Below, piece after piece: positions 23,685 through 33,279 of a stretch of 64,000 bases of DNA. Source of the stretch: Eubacterium ruminantium (GTDB lineage Bacteria; Bacillota; Clostridia; Lachnospirales; Lachnospiraceae); NCBI RefSeq assembly GCF_900167085.1, contig NZ_FUXA01000005.1, forward strand, positions 124,001 through 188,000. Reading direction: 5' to 3'. Within the stretch, counting starts at the first letter, position 1. Each line of letters starts with the position of its first letter. Both the position numbers and the translations under genes were made by a program. Below the pieces are notes generated by a model. It saw only the letters and a list, made by a program, of their open reading frames with translations, was not told the origin of the DNA and searched no databases.

Positions 23685-25049
23685 ATGAAAAATATTGTAT
23701 TAAGTAATAAGACATATAAGCTGGAACATGATCCATATATTTATAAGCTTCAGGATGTGGAGGAGCCGGAACTCTTCAGAGAGATGTTCCCATATACGGA
23801 GACTCCTAAGGTGGCATTTAATTATAGACGTGTTCCGGAGAATATGGCGGAAGATATTTTTATTACTGATACAACATTTCGAGATGGTCAGCAGTCAAGA
23901 TCTCCATATACAACTGAACAGATGGTTCATCTCTATAAACTTCTTCACGAATTGGGCGGACCAAATGGCATGATCCGTCAGACCGAGTTCTTTGTTTATT
24001 CTGAAAAAGACAGAAAAGCTTTGGAAAAATGTATGGAGCTCGGATATAAGTTCCCTGAGATAACAACGTGGATAAGAGCTTCGAAGAAAGATTTTGAATT
24101 GGTAAAATCCATAGGTATAAAAGAAACGGGAATTCTCGTAAGCTGTTCGGATTATCATATATTCAATAAAATGGGATTAACCAGACAACAGGCACTTGAT
24201 AAATATCTTGGGATAGTATCGGATTGCATCGAAGCCGGGCTTCGTCCAAGATGCCATTTTGAAGATATAACAAGGGCTGACTTTTACGGGTTTGTGGTGC
24301 CTTTTGCAAATAAGCTTATGGAATTATCTAGAGAAAGTAATGTTCCTGTAAAAATACGTGCCTGCGACACAATGGGCTACGGAGTTCCTTATCCGGGTGC
24401 GGCGCTTCCTAGAAGTGTATCGGGAATCATTTACGGACTTCAGCATTATTCGGATGTACCTTCTGAAATGATAGAGTGGCACGGACATAATGATTTCTAT
24501 AAGGGAGTTGTAAATGCAACTACTGCCTGGATGTACGGAGCATCTTCAGTTAACTGTTCACTCCTCGGTATCGGAGAGCGTACCGGAAATGTACCTCTTG
24601 AAGCGATGGTATTTGAATATGCTTCGTTGAGGGGACATCTTAACGGAATGAATACTCAGGTTATTACAGAGATCGCTGAATATATGGAGAAAGAAACGGG
24701 ATATAAGATACCGCCTATGACACCATTTGTCGGAGCTAATTTCAATCTGACGAGAGCCGGAATACATGCAGACGGAATGATGAAAGATCCTGAGATTTAC
24801 AATATATTTGATACGGAAACTATCCTGAACCGTCCGCCTAAGGTGTCTATCACCAATACATCAGGCGTTGCCGGAATTGCATTCTGGGTAAATGATCATC
24901 GTAAACATCTTGGACTTCCTGAGCTTCCTAAGACCGATGAACTTGTAAAGAAAATGTATGAGTGGGTGAGCTCCGAGTATGAAAGCGGCAGGATCACAAT
25001 GATAACCGACGAAGAATTGATCAAGAAATATGCGGAAATATCTGAATAA
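23685..25049 (+). CDS. DRE-TIM acyltransferase, probably Re-citrate synthase-like
   Basis: About 454 residues. The motif ITDTTFRDGQQ (60-70) identifies the HMG-CoA-lyase/isopropylmalate synthase superfamily; EWHGHNDFYKG carries the metal-binding His pair and GIGERTGNVPLE is the conserved loop. The long N-terminal extension and GGPNGMIRQTEFFVYSEKDR resemble the Clostridial branch that includes the Re-type citrate synthase, which condenses acetyl-CoA and oxaloacetate in organisms lacking ordinary citrate synthase. 2-Isopropylmalate or homocitrate synthase remain alternatives. There is no C-terminal leucine regulatory domain. AGGAAGG precedes the ATG. The divergent LysR gene is the likely regulator. 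Confidence 0.75.
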   Translation: MKNIVLSNKTYKLEHDPYIYKLQDVEEPELFREMFPYTETPKVAFNYRRVPENMAEDIFITDTTFRDGQQSRSPYTTEQMVHLYKLLHELGGPNGMIRQTEFFVYSEKDRKALEKCMELGYKFPEITTWIRASKKDFELVKSIGIKETGILVSCSDYHIFNKMGLTRQQALDKYLGIVSDCIEAGLRPRCHFEDITRADFYGFVVPFANKLMELSRESNVPVKIRACDTMGYGVPYPGAALPRSVSGIIYGLQHYSDVPSEMIEWHGHNDFYKGVVNATTAWMYGASSVNCSLLGIGERTGNVPLEAMVFEYASLRGHLNGMNTQVITEIAEYMEKETGYKIPPMTPFVGANFNLTRAGIHADGMMKDPEIYNIFDTETILNRPPKVSITNTSGVAGIAFWVNDHRKHLGLPELPKTDELVKKMYEWVSSEYESGRITMITDEELIKKYAEISE

Positions 25050-25062
25050 AATAGATAAGATT

Positions 25063-25102
25063 AAAAAACTCTTTGCCTAAATTAAGGCAGAGAGTTTTTT
25101 TT
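25063..25102 (+). terminator. Terminator after the synthase gene
   Basis: AAAAAACTCT-TT-GCCT and AAGGC-AG-AGAGTTTTTTTT form a stem with a small internal mismatch and a long T-tract. Confidence 0.8.
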
Positions 25103-25205
25103 CTGCAATTAAAGATTTTTTAAGAAATGGAATGCTAATATCTATCCATAAGATGCTAAAAATGATTTAAAAGGTAAATATTCAGGCGAAAGTGAGGTAA
25201 AAGAA

Positions 25206-25994
25206 ATGGCCGGAATTTGTTTGGAAGCACATGACTTATGTAAGTCATATATAGTTGATGGTTATAGTAATAATGTGCTTCAGAATATAAATCTTTGCAT
25301 AGAGGATGGAGAGTTTGTCTCAATAATGGGTCCCAGTGGTTCCGGAAAATCCACACTTCTCTATACCATAAGCGGGATGGATAAAATGACGGCAGGAAGT
25401 GTGATCTTTGATGGCGATGATATTTCAAAAATGAAGGAAAGGGAACTGACGAAGCTAAGGCTCCTAAAGATGGGATTTGTCTTCCAGCAAATGTATATGA
25501 TGAAGAAGTTATGCATCATGGATAATATTGTACTTCCGGGATACCAGGCAAAACTAAAATCCAGGGAAGAGGTCAATAAAAAGGCAGAAGAACTACTTAA
25601 AAGACTTGGTATTGCTGATACAGCTGATAGAGAGATAACAGAAGTGTCAGGTGGACAGCTTCAGAGAGCCTGTCTTGCAAGAGCACTTATAAACAGCCCG
25701 AAGGTCATTTTTGCAGATGAGCCTACAGGAGCGCTTAATTCCAAGGCTTCTAAGGAGGTTTTGGGAGAAATGATTAAGGCAAATGAAGCAGGAACTACTG
25801 TACTTATGGTAACGCATAGTGAGAAGGTAGCAGCTCTGTCTGACAGGATCATATATCTTCTGGACGGCGATATTCAGGGCGAACTTATTTTAGGTAAGAT
25901 GAATGCTAAAAATGATGATTCATTATCGGAAACGGAACGTGTAATTTTACGTGAAAAGAAACTTAGAAAGTGGTTAGAAGGGCTGGGTTGGTAA
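25206..25994 (+). CDS. ABC transporter ATPase, antimicrobial-peptide type (BceA-like)
   Basis: A 262-residue protein with Walker A GPSGSGKS (about 44-51), signature VSGGQLQR, Walker B VIFADEPTGALN and switch His in MVTHSEK. The FQQMYMMKKLCIMDNIVLPG Q-loop region is typical of BceA/YxdL. One base separates it from the permease, with a lipoprotein and a two-component system downstream. Together this resembles Bce-type sensing and resistance modules, although the permease is longer and the kinase is not BceS-like. Confidence 0.87.
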   Translation: MAGICLEAHDLCKSYIVDGYSNNVLQNINLCIEDGEFVSIMGPSGSGKSTLLYTISGMDKMTAGSVIFDGDDISKMKERELTKLRLLKMGFVFQQMYMMKKLCIMDNIVLPGYQAKLKSREEVNKKAEELLKRLGIADTADREITEVSGGQLQRACLARALINSPKVIFADEPTGALNSKASKEVLGEMIKANEAGTTVLMVTHSEKVAALSDRIIYLLDGDIQGELILGKMNAKNDDSLSETERVILREKKLRKWLEGLGW

Positions 25995-25995
25995 T

Positions 25996-28461
25996 ATGTA
26001 TCTAAGAATGTTAAAAAAGGATCTTAGAGATAAGATAGGTGTAAATATCGTTCTATGCCTATTCATGATCATATCCGCAACGGTTGTGATAATGAGTGTG
26101 GGATTTGTATATACATTCATTGCCGGAATAGATAGAACATATGATAAATGCAAAACTACAGACGGACTTTTTACTGTTTCACGAAGCGTATCGGACGAAG
26201 ATAAAAATCGTAAAGTGATAGAGGATACGTTGAAATCTTATCCGGAAGTCAGTGATATATTCATTAATGATTCAATCCTGCTTGGAAATTCAAGAATGAA
26301 TTTTGAAGGGATAGATAAGAGAAATGTTTCGGGACTTTATGAGAGATCATTTCTTGTATATAAAGTCAGTACGGAAAGAAATATTCCATATAATATGGAC
26401 GATGATAGATTTACTCTGAGTGATGGATGCGTGGCTATTCCGCAGACGATGGCATCGAGCGCAGGCATTAAAGTCGGAACAAAATTTTTTCTCACAACAG
26501 ACATGGGAAATACATATGAATTTATAGTATCTGAGATATATAAGGATCCAAGTACGGCGGCGCTTTATAAAATACTTTTTTCCGACGGGGATTTTGAAAG
26601 GATACTTGAAGAAAGTGGAAATGTCACCAATCTGTATGAGATTAATTATGATAGTGAAGCTTTAAAGCGTTCAGCAAGAGAGAATCTGATGGCCGAAATA
26701 AGAGACAGTCTGATGGCTCTAAGTAAGGACGGGAAGATTGACGGAAGCATAACTGATGTGATGATCGGTAAATCCAATACAGCAACAGATGAAGCTGCAA
26801 TATCACTTATCATCAGTATATTTATGATGCTTATGGGAATCGCACTTATTCTTATCATTTTTATGTCCATAAGATTCAGTTTAAGTGCAACGGTAAAAAG
26901 AGAAGAAAAAGAGATAGGAACCATGAAAGCCATAGGGGTTGATTCCATTTCTTACAGAACGCTTTTTATCGTTAAATATATCGCATTTGGAATAATCGGA
27001 TCGATAATAGGTTTATTTGTCGGAATTCCGATAAGTAAGAAAATGATAAGCAGATTTTTATTTAATACCGTTGGAATAGATGACGGACTTTTCGTTGCTT
27101 TGGGACTGATTGCAGGAATGATATTCATACTTATGATGGTGCTCTTTTCATTTGTGGCACTTAAAAGGATCAACCGCATTTCGGTTATGGATACCATTCA
27201 TGGTGAAAACAGAGGTGAAAGATTCAGTAAAATACCGGGAATTCATTTTTATAAATCAAAGAAAATGAAATTGCCTTTTTTTCTGGCGTTGGAAGATATT
27301 ATCAGGAAAATGAAGCGATATATCTATATCGTGATCAGTTATACTCTCGGCCTTACAATTCTTTTCACTATTTTCCAGCTTAAAGATACTCTTGTAAGTG
27401 ATATCTACAGAAGAAAATACTGGGGTGTGGCTGACAGAGAAGTTTTCATAAGACCGGAAGAAAACCTCAGGTTGAAATTTATTGAGAAGACCGGAAGTTA
27501 CAGGAATACGATTCTTTATTATGAAGAATATTACAATGAACATGGGATTCCGCTGGATATTCAGATCTTAGATATCCAGAATGGAAGTGTAATAGCTGAT
27601 GATAAAAATATTGCTGTTGATATTTATCATGGAGATTATGATATCAAAAAACTTGAAATAGTAAATGGCGGAAAACTTCCTGAACTTCAAAATGAAATTG
27701 CTGTTTCACATTTTATGAAGGATGAATACGGAATAAAACTCGGAGACGTTATAACATTGGAATATAGAGTCTATAAAGAGGATGGTATTTCTGAAGAAGT
27801 AAAAAGGAAGGACTTTATAGTAACTGCTTACGTTGAAAGGCTGGGAACTGATAATTCACAGGTTTATATCAATAATACAGATGAAAATATGGTGCTTACC
27901 GGTGAATTTACCTTGTTCAATCAGGGGCTCAACTGCACTGATGACGAATATTATGACTATATTGAGAAAATGCGTGCTGTTAATAAAGATATCCTGATCT
28001 GGGATTATGACAGGCTCCTTGATTATGATATGGGAGATATGTACGGAACAATCCTGAACATGCTTGCTGTAATAACAGGCAGCATAGTCTTTCTTATGGT
28101 TTTTGCTATGACATTTTTATATCAGCAGATTTTTATCGAAGAGGAGACCTCTGATATAGCGATGCTGAAAAGTCTGGGAGTGGACGGAAAAGATATTAAA
28201 AAATGGCAATATATAAGGATCATGATACTTGTGGTTGTTGCTTCGTTTATGGCAATACTTTTGTCATTCACAGTTATGAGAATGCTGTTCAATATGATCG
28301 GAAAGGCAGCGCTCAATGTGGGACAATTCATGATCGTTACATCACCTGTAGGTTATTTAATACTTCTTCCAATGGGGCTTGCAGTTTTGGTAACCGTCAT
28401 TTTATATATATCATTTAAACCGATAGACCGAATAAAGATATGGAAAGTAAGAGAAGAATAA
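25996..28461 (+). CDS. FtsX-family ABC permease, long duplicated form
   Basis: An 821-residue protein. One N-terminal helix is followed by an extracellular domain (about 40-255), three helices with a TMKAIGVDSISYRTLFIVK FtsX block, a second N-terminal-type helix near 450, a second extracellular domain (about 470-680), and a final three-helix block with MLKSLGVDGKDIKKWQY. The duplicated layout is that of Gram-positive lantibiotic/bacitracin-type permeases and VEG/MacB-like exporters. The 3' end overlaps an upstream ATG of the lipoprotein gene, but the ribosome site favours a later start. Confidence 0.85.
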   Translation: MYLRMLKKDLRDKIGVNIVLCLFMIISATVVIMSVGFVYTFIAGIDRTYDKCKTTDGLFTVSRSVSDEDKNRKVIEDTLKSYPEVSDIFINDSILLGNSRMNFEGIDKRNVSGLYERSFLVYKVSTERNIPYNMDDDRFTLSDGCVAIPQTMASSAGIKVGTKFFLTTDMGNTYEFIVSEIYKDPSTAALYKILFSDGDFERILEESGNVTNLYEINYDSEALKRSARENLMAEIRDSLMALSKDGKIDGSITDVMIGKSNTATDEAAISLIISIFMMLMGIALILIIFMSIRFSLSATVKREEKEIGTMKAIGVDSISYRTLFIVKYIAFGIIGSIIGLFVGIPISKKMISRFLFNTVGIDDGLFVALGLIAGMIFILMMVLFSFVALKRINRISVMDTIHGENRGERFSKIPGIHFYKSKKMKLPFFLALEDIIRKMKRYIYIVISYTLGLTILFTIFQLKDTLVSDIYRRKYWGVADREVFIRPEENLRLKFIEKTGSYRNTILYYEEYYNEHGIPLDIQILDIQNGSVIADDKNIAVDIYHGDYDIKKLEIVNGGKLPELQNEIAVSHFMKDEYGIKLGDVITLEYRVYKEDGISEEVKRKDFIVTAYVERLGTDNSQVYINNTDENMVLTGEFTLFNQGLNCTDDEYYDYIEKMRAVNKDILIWDYDRLLDYDMGDMYGTILNMLAVITGSIVFLMVFAMTFLYQQIFIEEETSDIAMLKSLGVDGKDIKKWQYIRIMILVVVASFMAILLSFTVMRMLFNMIGKAALNVGQFMIVTSPVGYLILLPMGLAVLVTVILYISFKPIDRIKIWKVREE

Positions 28462-28505
28462 AAGATATAAGAGGAAATAAGAGAAAATTAGAGGAATCAT
28501 TTAAA

Positions 28506-29948
28506 ATGAAGGGAAAGAATGTTTGTATGAAATATAAAAAGAGCGGAAATAAAATAAAAAAATGCCTCGCAAGTCTGATGATATTTTCTCTTGCCGCAAC
28601 ATCTGTCATGTCTCTCGGTGGTTGTGGAAAGAAGAAAAAAATAACAAATCCGAATGGCATGAAGAAAGTCGGATCTTTGAATGTTGAAGAAGAGGTAAAT
28701 TACTCGGATGAAAGCACGAAAGAGAGACCTGGATTATGCATTTCTTCTGAAAATGAACTATGTAAAATTGATGTATATGATTCATATTATGATGTGACTC
28801 TGGATTATGAAAATGGGAGTCCTTCGGAGGTTGGAAAAGCGTATGCCGAAGCTATTCTGAAGGTAATGCCGGATTATGACAGTATGATGGAATCTGTATT
28901 ATATGAAAACATCAAAAATTCATATGACGGAAGAAATGTAAATTATGATGATCTGAAAAAAAGAATCACTACTCTTATAGCAGCTATTCCGGATGAGTAC
29001 AGAATTGAGATTGAAAGTTTTGCAAAGGCAATGTCAGATGGCGAAGAAGGTTATAGTGAAAATGGCAAGCTTAGTTATATTGAAATTCTGACTTTTCAGA
29101 TCATACCTGATGCGCTTAGACCAACTGCCTGCAGCGCGTTATCACTATGGGGAAATAAAACCAAAACCGGTGAAAGGATAACGCTTCGAAATCTGGAATG
29201 GAATATGGGAAGTGAGGATCAGCTGACAAGAATTCATGCGGTTGTTCATATGAAGAAAGGCAAAGAATCGATCACATCCATAAATGTACTGGGACTTCTT
29301 GATATACTCACGGCTGTAAATGATGATGGCGTTATGATAGGTATTCTGGATGTTGGTTCCAAACTGCATTCGCCTTTCGTATATGAAGGTAAGAAATGCT
29401 ATACATTCGAAGTGAGATATGCACTGGAGCATTTTAGTACAGCGAAGGAAGCAGGAGAATTTCTTGTTGGCGAAAGCGGGGATTTTACCTGGTGCAATAA
29501 TCTTCTTGTTACAGATAAGAAAGATGCATTTTGCTGTGAAAATGCAACTGCTGAGGTGGCTGTTGACGGAAAAGCAAAATCAGTCCTTAGAAGTGAAGAT
29601 ACAGAAATTATGGAAGGACTTTCATGGGACAGTAAAGACAGTTTATGTATAGTGAATACATTTGCAAGTAAGGGAAATCAGGATAGATTTACCGGTGAGC
29701 CATTCAATATCAACAGATGGGTTAAGTATAATAAATGGGTGAGTGAGACGGATAAGTTTTCGGTTGCTGATGTAAAGGGGCTTATGGCACGAGAAGTAGT
29801 GGAACAGTATGAAGTCGATAATATTCATAATAGAGGAACTGTTCATACTGTAATTCTTGATTATGCGACATGTACTATACATGTTTCATTTACCAAAGGA
29901 AGTTATGCGGATGATGTGCCGAACTATATAGATGTAGGTACATATTAG
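28506..29948 (+). CDS. Lipoprotein with C45/choloylglycine-hydrolase-like Ntn domain
   Basis: About 480 residues. GAGGAA at 28491-28496 selects the ATG at 28506. The signal peptide ends in the lipobox SLGGC, so the protein is exported and lipid-anchored. After about 180 residues, TACSALSLWGNKTKTGERIT, then LRNLEWNMG, matches the region around the nucleophilic Cys of C45/acyl-CoA:6-APA acyltransferase and choloylglycine-hydrolase enzymes (Cys, Gly-x-x-T, then Arg-Asn-x-Asp/Glu). It would cleave or form amide bonds at the cell surface, possibly on an acylated peptide or antibiotic. It sits between the ABC permease and the two-component genes. The substrate is unknown; the Ntn call rests on motif shape. 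Confidence 0.65.
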   Translation: MKGKNVCMKYKKSGNKIKKCLASLMIFSLAATSVMSLGGCGKKKKITNPNGMKKVGSLNVEEEVNYSDESTKERPGLCISSENELCKIDVYDSYYDVTLDYENGSPSEVGKAYAEAILKVMPDYDSMMESVLYENIKNSYDGRNVNYDDLKKRITTLIAAIPDEYRIEIESFAKAMSDGEEGYSENGKLSYIEILTFQIIPDALRPTACSALSLWGNKTKTGERITLRNLEWNMGSEDQLTRIHAVVHMKKGKESITSINVLGLLDILTAVNDDGVMIGILDVGSKLHSPFVYEGKKCYTFEVRYALEHFSTAKEAGEFLVGESGDFTWCNNLLVTDKKDAFCCENATAEVAVDGKAKSVLRSEDTEIMEGLSWDSKDSLCIVNTFASKGNQDRFTGEPFNINRWVKYNKWVSETDKFSVADVKGLMAREVVEQYEVDNIHNRGTVHTVILDYATCTIHVSFTKGSYADDVPNYIDVGTY

Positions 29949-30018
29949 ATAGTATATATGATATAGTATAAGTATATTCTGAAGTGGATTTATTGTTTTA
30001 TATTTATGAGGGTGAGAG

Positions 30019-30705
30019 ATGACTGATATACTCATAATTGAAGATAATGAAGAGCTGGGAAAGCTGGTTTATGATTTTTTAAAGCGTGAAGGATATACAG
30101 TTGAATGGAGACAGAATGCGGAAGAGGGGCTTACATTCATGAAAAATGAAATATGTAAGCTGCTTCTTCTTGATGTCATGCTTCCCGGAATAGATGGATA
30201 TGCCGCACTTCAGGAAATAAGGAGGACGGGAAAGCTTCCTGTGTTGATGATGAGTGCCCGTACAGATGATCAGAGTAAGATCTTAGGGCTTCAGGTCGGA
30301 GCGGATGATTATATTGAAAAGCCTTTTTCCATACAGGTTCTGGGACTTAAGATAAAGGCTCTTATGCGCCGTTCTTATGATATGACAGAGGGAAGACAGC
30401 TTCTCACCTACGGAAATATTACTGTTGATCTGGCGACGAGAACAGTTTATAAAGATGATAATAAAATAGATATAACCGGAAAAGAATATGATCTTCTGGA
30501 ATATATGATGCATAATCCTAATCAGATAATCAGAAAAGAGAAGCTTTTCGACGAGGTCTGGGGTAAAGACTGTTTCAGCGAAGTTGGAAGTCTTAATGTG
30601 CACATAAGATGGCTTAGGGAAAAATTAGAAGATGATCCGAAGAATCCGAAGCTTATTCAGACGATTTGGAGAGTGGGATATAAATTTGGAGGCGCTGAGG
30701 TATGA
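30019..30705 (+). CDS. OmpR-family response regulator
   Basis: A 228-residue protein. The receiver domain has the acidic pair IIEDNEE, phospho-acceptor Asp at about 52 (LLLLDVMLPG) and Lys in YIEKPF; the C-terminal winged helix ends in the usual WRVGYKF. The stop overlaps the kinase start by four bases. It probably controls the preceding ABC transporter/lipoprotein operon. Confidence 0.9.
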   Translation: MTDILIIEDNEELGKLVYDFLKREGYTVEWRQNAEEGLTFMKNEICKLLLLDVMLPGIDGYAALQEIRRTGKLPVLMMSARTDDQSKILGLQVGADDYIEKPFSIQVLGLKIKALMRRSYDMTEGRQLLTYGNITVDLATRTVYKDDNKIDITGKEYDLLEYMMHNPNQIIRKEKLFDEVWGKDCFSEVGSLNVHIRWLREKLEDDPKNPKLIQTIWRVGYKFGGAEV

Positions 30706-32111
30706 AAAGATTAAAAAAACTTTATCTTATCATAGTGCTTCTTTTTGCTGTTCTAATCATTTTTTCAAATCTGATCCTGAATAAGATGATGAGAAAAAAT
30801 GAAGACACATCAGTCATGCTTATGAATCAGGTGATTCATGATATAGAAGATATGTTGAAAATTTCCGGAAAAGATGATCCTGATTATGATTTATTAGAGG
30901 AAAACGGGGATTCTGATGATGACTCATTAGAGATAAGTGATACTGACAAGATGAAAAAGATCATAGATTCCTGCTATTACGAAAAGACAGATATCCTGAA
31001 AAAGAAGTTTGGAAAGAATAATCTTCCGGATAAGGTTTATTTCCTTGCTGCCGAGCCAAAAGAAGATGGAGTGGCGCTGATCAACAGAGAAAAAACCGAT
31101 TCCAAAATATGGATATTGAAAAAAGACGGAATTAATGCAGGATTTATCATATTTTATTATAAAGAAAGAGATTTAAGTAAATACAGATTAATCTTAAATT
31201 TCTCACTTGGGATAGCGTTTATTTTTGCAGTAGGATGCTGCATTTATATTAATCGAAAAGTTATCAGACCTTTTAACAGACTTGCGGATTATCCTGAAAA
31301 GATTTCAAAAAATCAGAATATAGATAAACTTCCGGAGACAAAGAATCGTATGTTTGGTAAGTTTGTCTGGGGAATGAATATGCTGAATGACAGCCTGAAC
31401 AGTGAAAGGAAGAGAGTAAACGATCTTAATAAGGAACAGCTTACTATGGTTACTACAATTGCTCATGGAATAAAAACACCGGTATCCAATATCAGGCTGT
31501 ATTCCGATGCTATAGAGACGGGGCTTTATCAACCTGATGGAAAGCCGAATGAAAGCGATTTGGAAGTTGCTCAAAAGATCAGAAAGAATGCAGATGATAT
31601 ATCAGATCTTGTGAAGCAGCTTATTGATAAGGCTTCCGGTGGTGTGATCGATTTCGAGCCGAAGAAAAATGGATTTTATCTTAGTGAATTGAAGAATTAT
31701 CTGGATGAAGAATACGGAAGAAGACTTGAAGTAATGAGGATTCCATATGAATTTTCATTGGAGAATGATGCAATCTTAAACAGTGATAAAGACGGAATAT
31801 GCAGGATTTTATCACAGCTTATGGAAAATGCCATCAAATACGGAAATGGCGAAGGTATATTTGTCCATATAAATAAAGAAAGCGAATTATATAAGATATC
31901 AGTTAAGAATAAGGGTGAAGTTCTCAGTGAAAATGAGCTGCCATATATCTTCAATGGATTCTGGCGAGGATCAAATGCTGAAAAAACAGAAGGAAGCGGA
32001 ATCGGACTTTTTGAAGCATATGAAATTGCAAAAAGACTCGATGGAGATATATATGTAAGAGCCAATGAAAAGAATAAGGAAATGGAGTTTATACTGGTGA
32101 TCGAGAAGTAA
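30702..32111 (+). CDS. Sensor histidine kinase
   Basis: A 469-residue protein. A first membrane helix (about 6-27), an acidic extracellular domain of about 140 residues (SDDDSLEISDTDK), a second helix (about 167-187), a HAMP-like linker, then the H-box TTIAHGIKTPVSNI and ATPase boxes N (LMENAIKYG) and G (EGSGIGLFEAY). The sizeable extracellular loop suggests direct ligand sensing, unlike the intramembrane-sensing BceS. Partner regulator at 30019-30705. Confidence 0.9.
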   Translation: MKRLKKLYLIIVLLFAVLIIFSNLILNKMMRKNEDTSVMLMNQVIHDIEDMLKISGKDDPDYDLLEENGDSDDDSLEISDTDKMKKIIDSCYYEKTDILKKKFGKNNLPDKVYFLAAEPKEDGVALINREKTDSKIWILKKDGINAGFIIFYYKERDLSKYRLILNFSLGIAFIFAVGCCIYINRKVIRPFNRLADYPEKISKNQNIDKLPETKNRMFGKFVWGMNMLNDSLNSERKRVNDLNKEQLTMVTTIAHGIKTPVSNIRLYSDAIETGLYQPDGKPNESDLEVAQKIRKNADDISDLVKQLIDKASGGVIDFEPKKNGFYLSELKNYLDEEYGRRLEVMRIPYEFSLENDAILNSDKDGICRILSQLMENAIKYGNGEGIFVHINKESELYKISVKNKGEVLSENELPYIFNGFWRGSNAEKTEGSGIGLFEAYEIAKRLDGDIYVRANEKNKEMEFILVIEK

Positions 32112-32171
32112 TAAATCTTACGAGTAGATTAAGTTTTAAAGGTTGTATAAAAAACAGATTCTATATCTTTA

Positions 32172-32198
32172 TTGTGAAAAAAAACTGAGTGATATAAT
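32172..32198 (+). promoter_or_regulatory. Promoter of the leader/sulfur-transfer operon
   Basis: TATAAT at 32193-32198, with a weak TTGTGA at 32172-32177 (15-bp spacer). It would start a leader of about 200 bases that ends in a terminator before the E1-like gene. Confidence 0.45.
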
Positions 32199-32204
32199 TA
32201 ATGT

Positions 32205-32436
32205 GGGTGTTACTTTTTTGTAGTTGGTTGCAAAAGGAGAAAGGTATGTGAATAGTTTTAAGGGGTTAAATGGGTCAAAAGGCATGAAAAACCTTGAAAA
32301 TACGTATAAAACATGATAACATGAGACCTGTCGAATAGCTAGGTGAGTAAAAAACTTTATAGTCGATTTAATAAATGAAATCAAGCTTCCGGAAGATTCG
32401 ATTGAATCTTCCGTTTTTTATTTTTGGAGGTAAAAG
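32205..32436 (+). promoter_or_regulatory. Leader RNA with mini-ORFs and terminal attenuator (candidate cis-regulatory RNA)
   Basis: The leader has a strong Shine-Dalgarno (AAAGGAGA, 32233-32240) followed by a start-stop ATGTGA (32246-32251). Four tiny ORFs then chain by ATGA overlaps: 32270-32287, 32284-32316, 32313-32324 and 32321-32338. An intrinsic terminator (32390-32419) lies just before the GGAGG of the next gene. I recognise no known riboswitch consensus. Leader-peptide attenuation or a structured RNA are the options. Confidence 0.4.
32390..32419 (+). terminator. Intrinsic terminator immediately upstream of the E1-like gene
   Basis: CGGAAGATTC (32390-32399), GATT loop, GAATCTTCCG (32404-32413), then TTTTTT. 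The next ribosome site is seven bases further, so expression needs readthrough. Confidence 0.85.
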
Positions 32437-33279
32437 ATGGCTTTTTCAAATGAGGAACTGGAAAGATATTCACGCCATCTTATTTTGAAAGAAATAGGAT
32501 ATAAAGGGCAAAAGAAACTCGCGGAAGCAAAGGTACTGATCATTGGCGCAGGTGGACTTGGTGCTCCGGCCGCTATGTATCTTGCGGCAGCGGGAGTTGG
32601 AACGATAGGTATAGTGGATGCTGATGTGGTGGATCTGTCCAATCTGCAAAGACAGATTATTCATACAACCAAAGATATAGGAAGGTCGAAGGTTGAATCT
32701 GCTGCTGAGTCTATTTCAGCTATTAATCCAAGTATAAATGTCCGAACATATAATACTCGCATTTACAGCGAAAATATTTTAAAAATAATAGAAGATTATG
32801 ATTTTATACTCGACGGTACTGATAATTTCCCGACTAAATTTTTAATAAATGATGCCTGTGTTATGGTAAATAAACCATTTTCTCATGCAGGTATACTTCG
32901 TTTTAACGGTCAGGTCATGACTGTTATTCCTCACGAAAGTCCATGTTATCGCTGTGTGTTTGAAAATCCACCTAAAAAAGGTGAAGTTCCTTCCTGCAGT
33001 GAAGCCGGTGTAATAGGCGCAATGGCAGGGGTGATAGGATCGATACAAGCCCTTGAAGCGATAAAATATATAACAGGAACAGGTGAATTATTAACAGGTA
33101 AAATGCTTACATTTGATGCATTAACCATGAATTTCAGGACAGTTCCGATTAAAAACAGAAGAAGTGATTGCCAGATATGTTCTGATCATCCGACGATACA
33201 TAAGTTGATCGATTATGAACAGCCGGTTTGTGAAATACCTTCCGGAGAAGTACTTAGGGAGAATAAAGGTAATGAATAA
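32437..33279 (+). CDS. HesA/MoeB/ThiF-family E1-like adenylyltransferase
   Basis: A 280-residue protein. The nucleotide-binding GAGGLG (37-42), then DADVVDLSNLQRQ, and a DGTDNFPTKFLIND segment are the MoeB/ThiF signature. The zinc pairs CYRC and CQIC are present, and PSCSEAGVIG holds the candidate catalytic Cys. These enzymes adenylate the C-terminal Gly of a sulfur-carrier protein so that it can accept sulfur for thiamine, molybdopterin or cysteine synthesis. No carrier protein is encoded nearby. The stop overlaps the next start (ATGAATAA), pairing it with a rhodanese-TusA-DsrE protein that could supply the sulfur. Confidence 0.85.
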   Translation: MAFSNEELERYSRHLILKEIGYKGQKKLAEAKVLIIGAGGLGAPAAMYLAAAGVGTIGIVDADVVDLSNLQRQIIHTTKDIGRSKVESAAESISAINPSINVRTYNTRIYSENILKIIEDYDFILDGTDNFPTKFLINDACVMVNKPFSHAGILRFNGQVMTVIPHESPCYRCVFENPPKKGEVPSCSEAGVIGAMAGVIGSIQALEAIKYITGTGELLTGKMLTFDALTMNFRTVPIKNRRSDCQICSDHPTIHKLIDYEQPVCEIPSGEVLRENKGNE

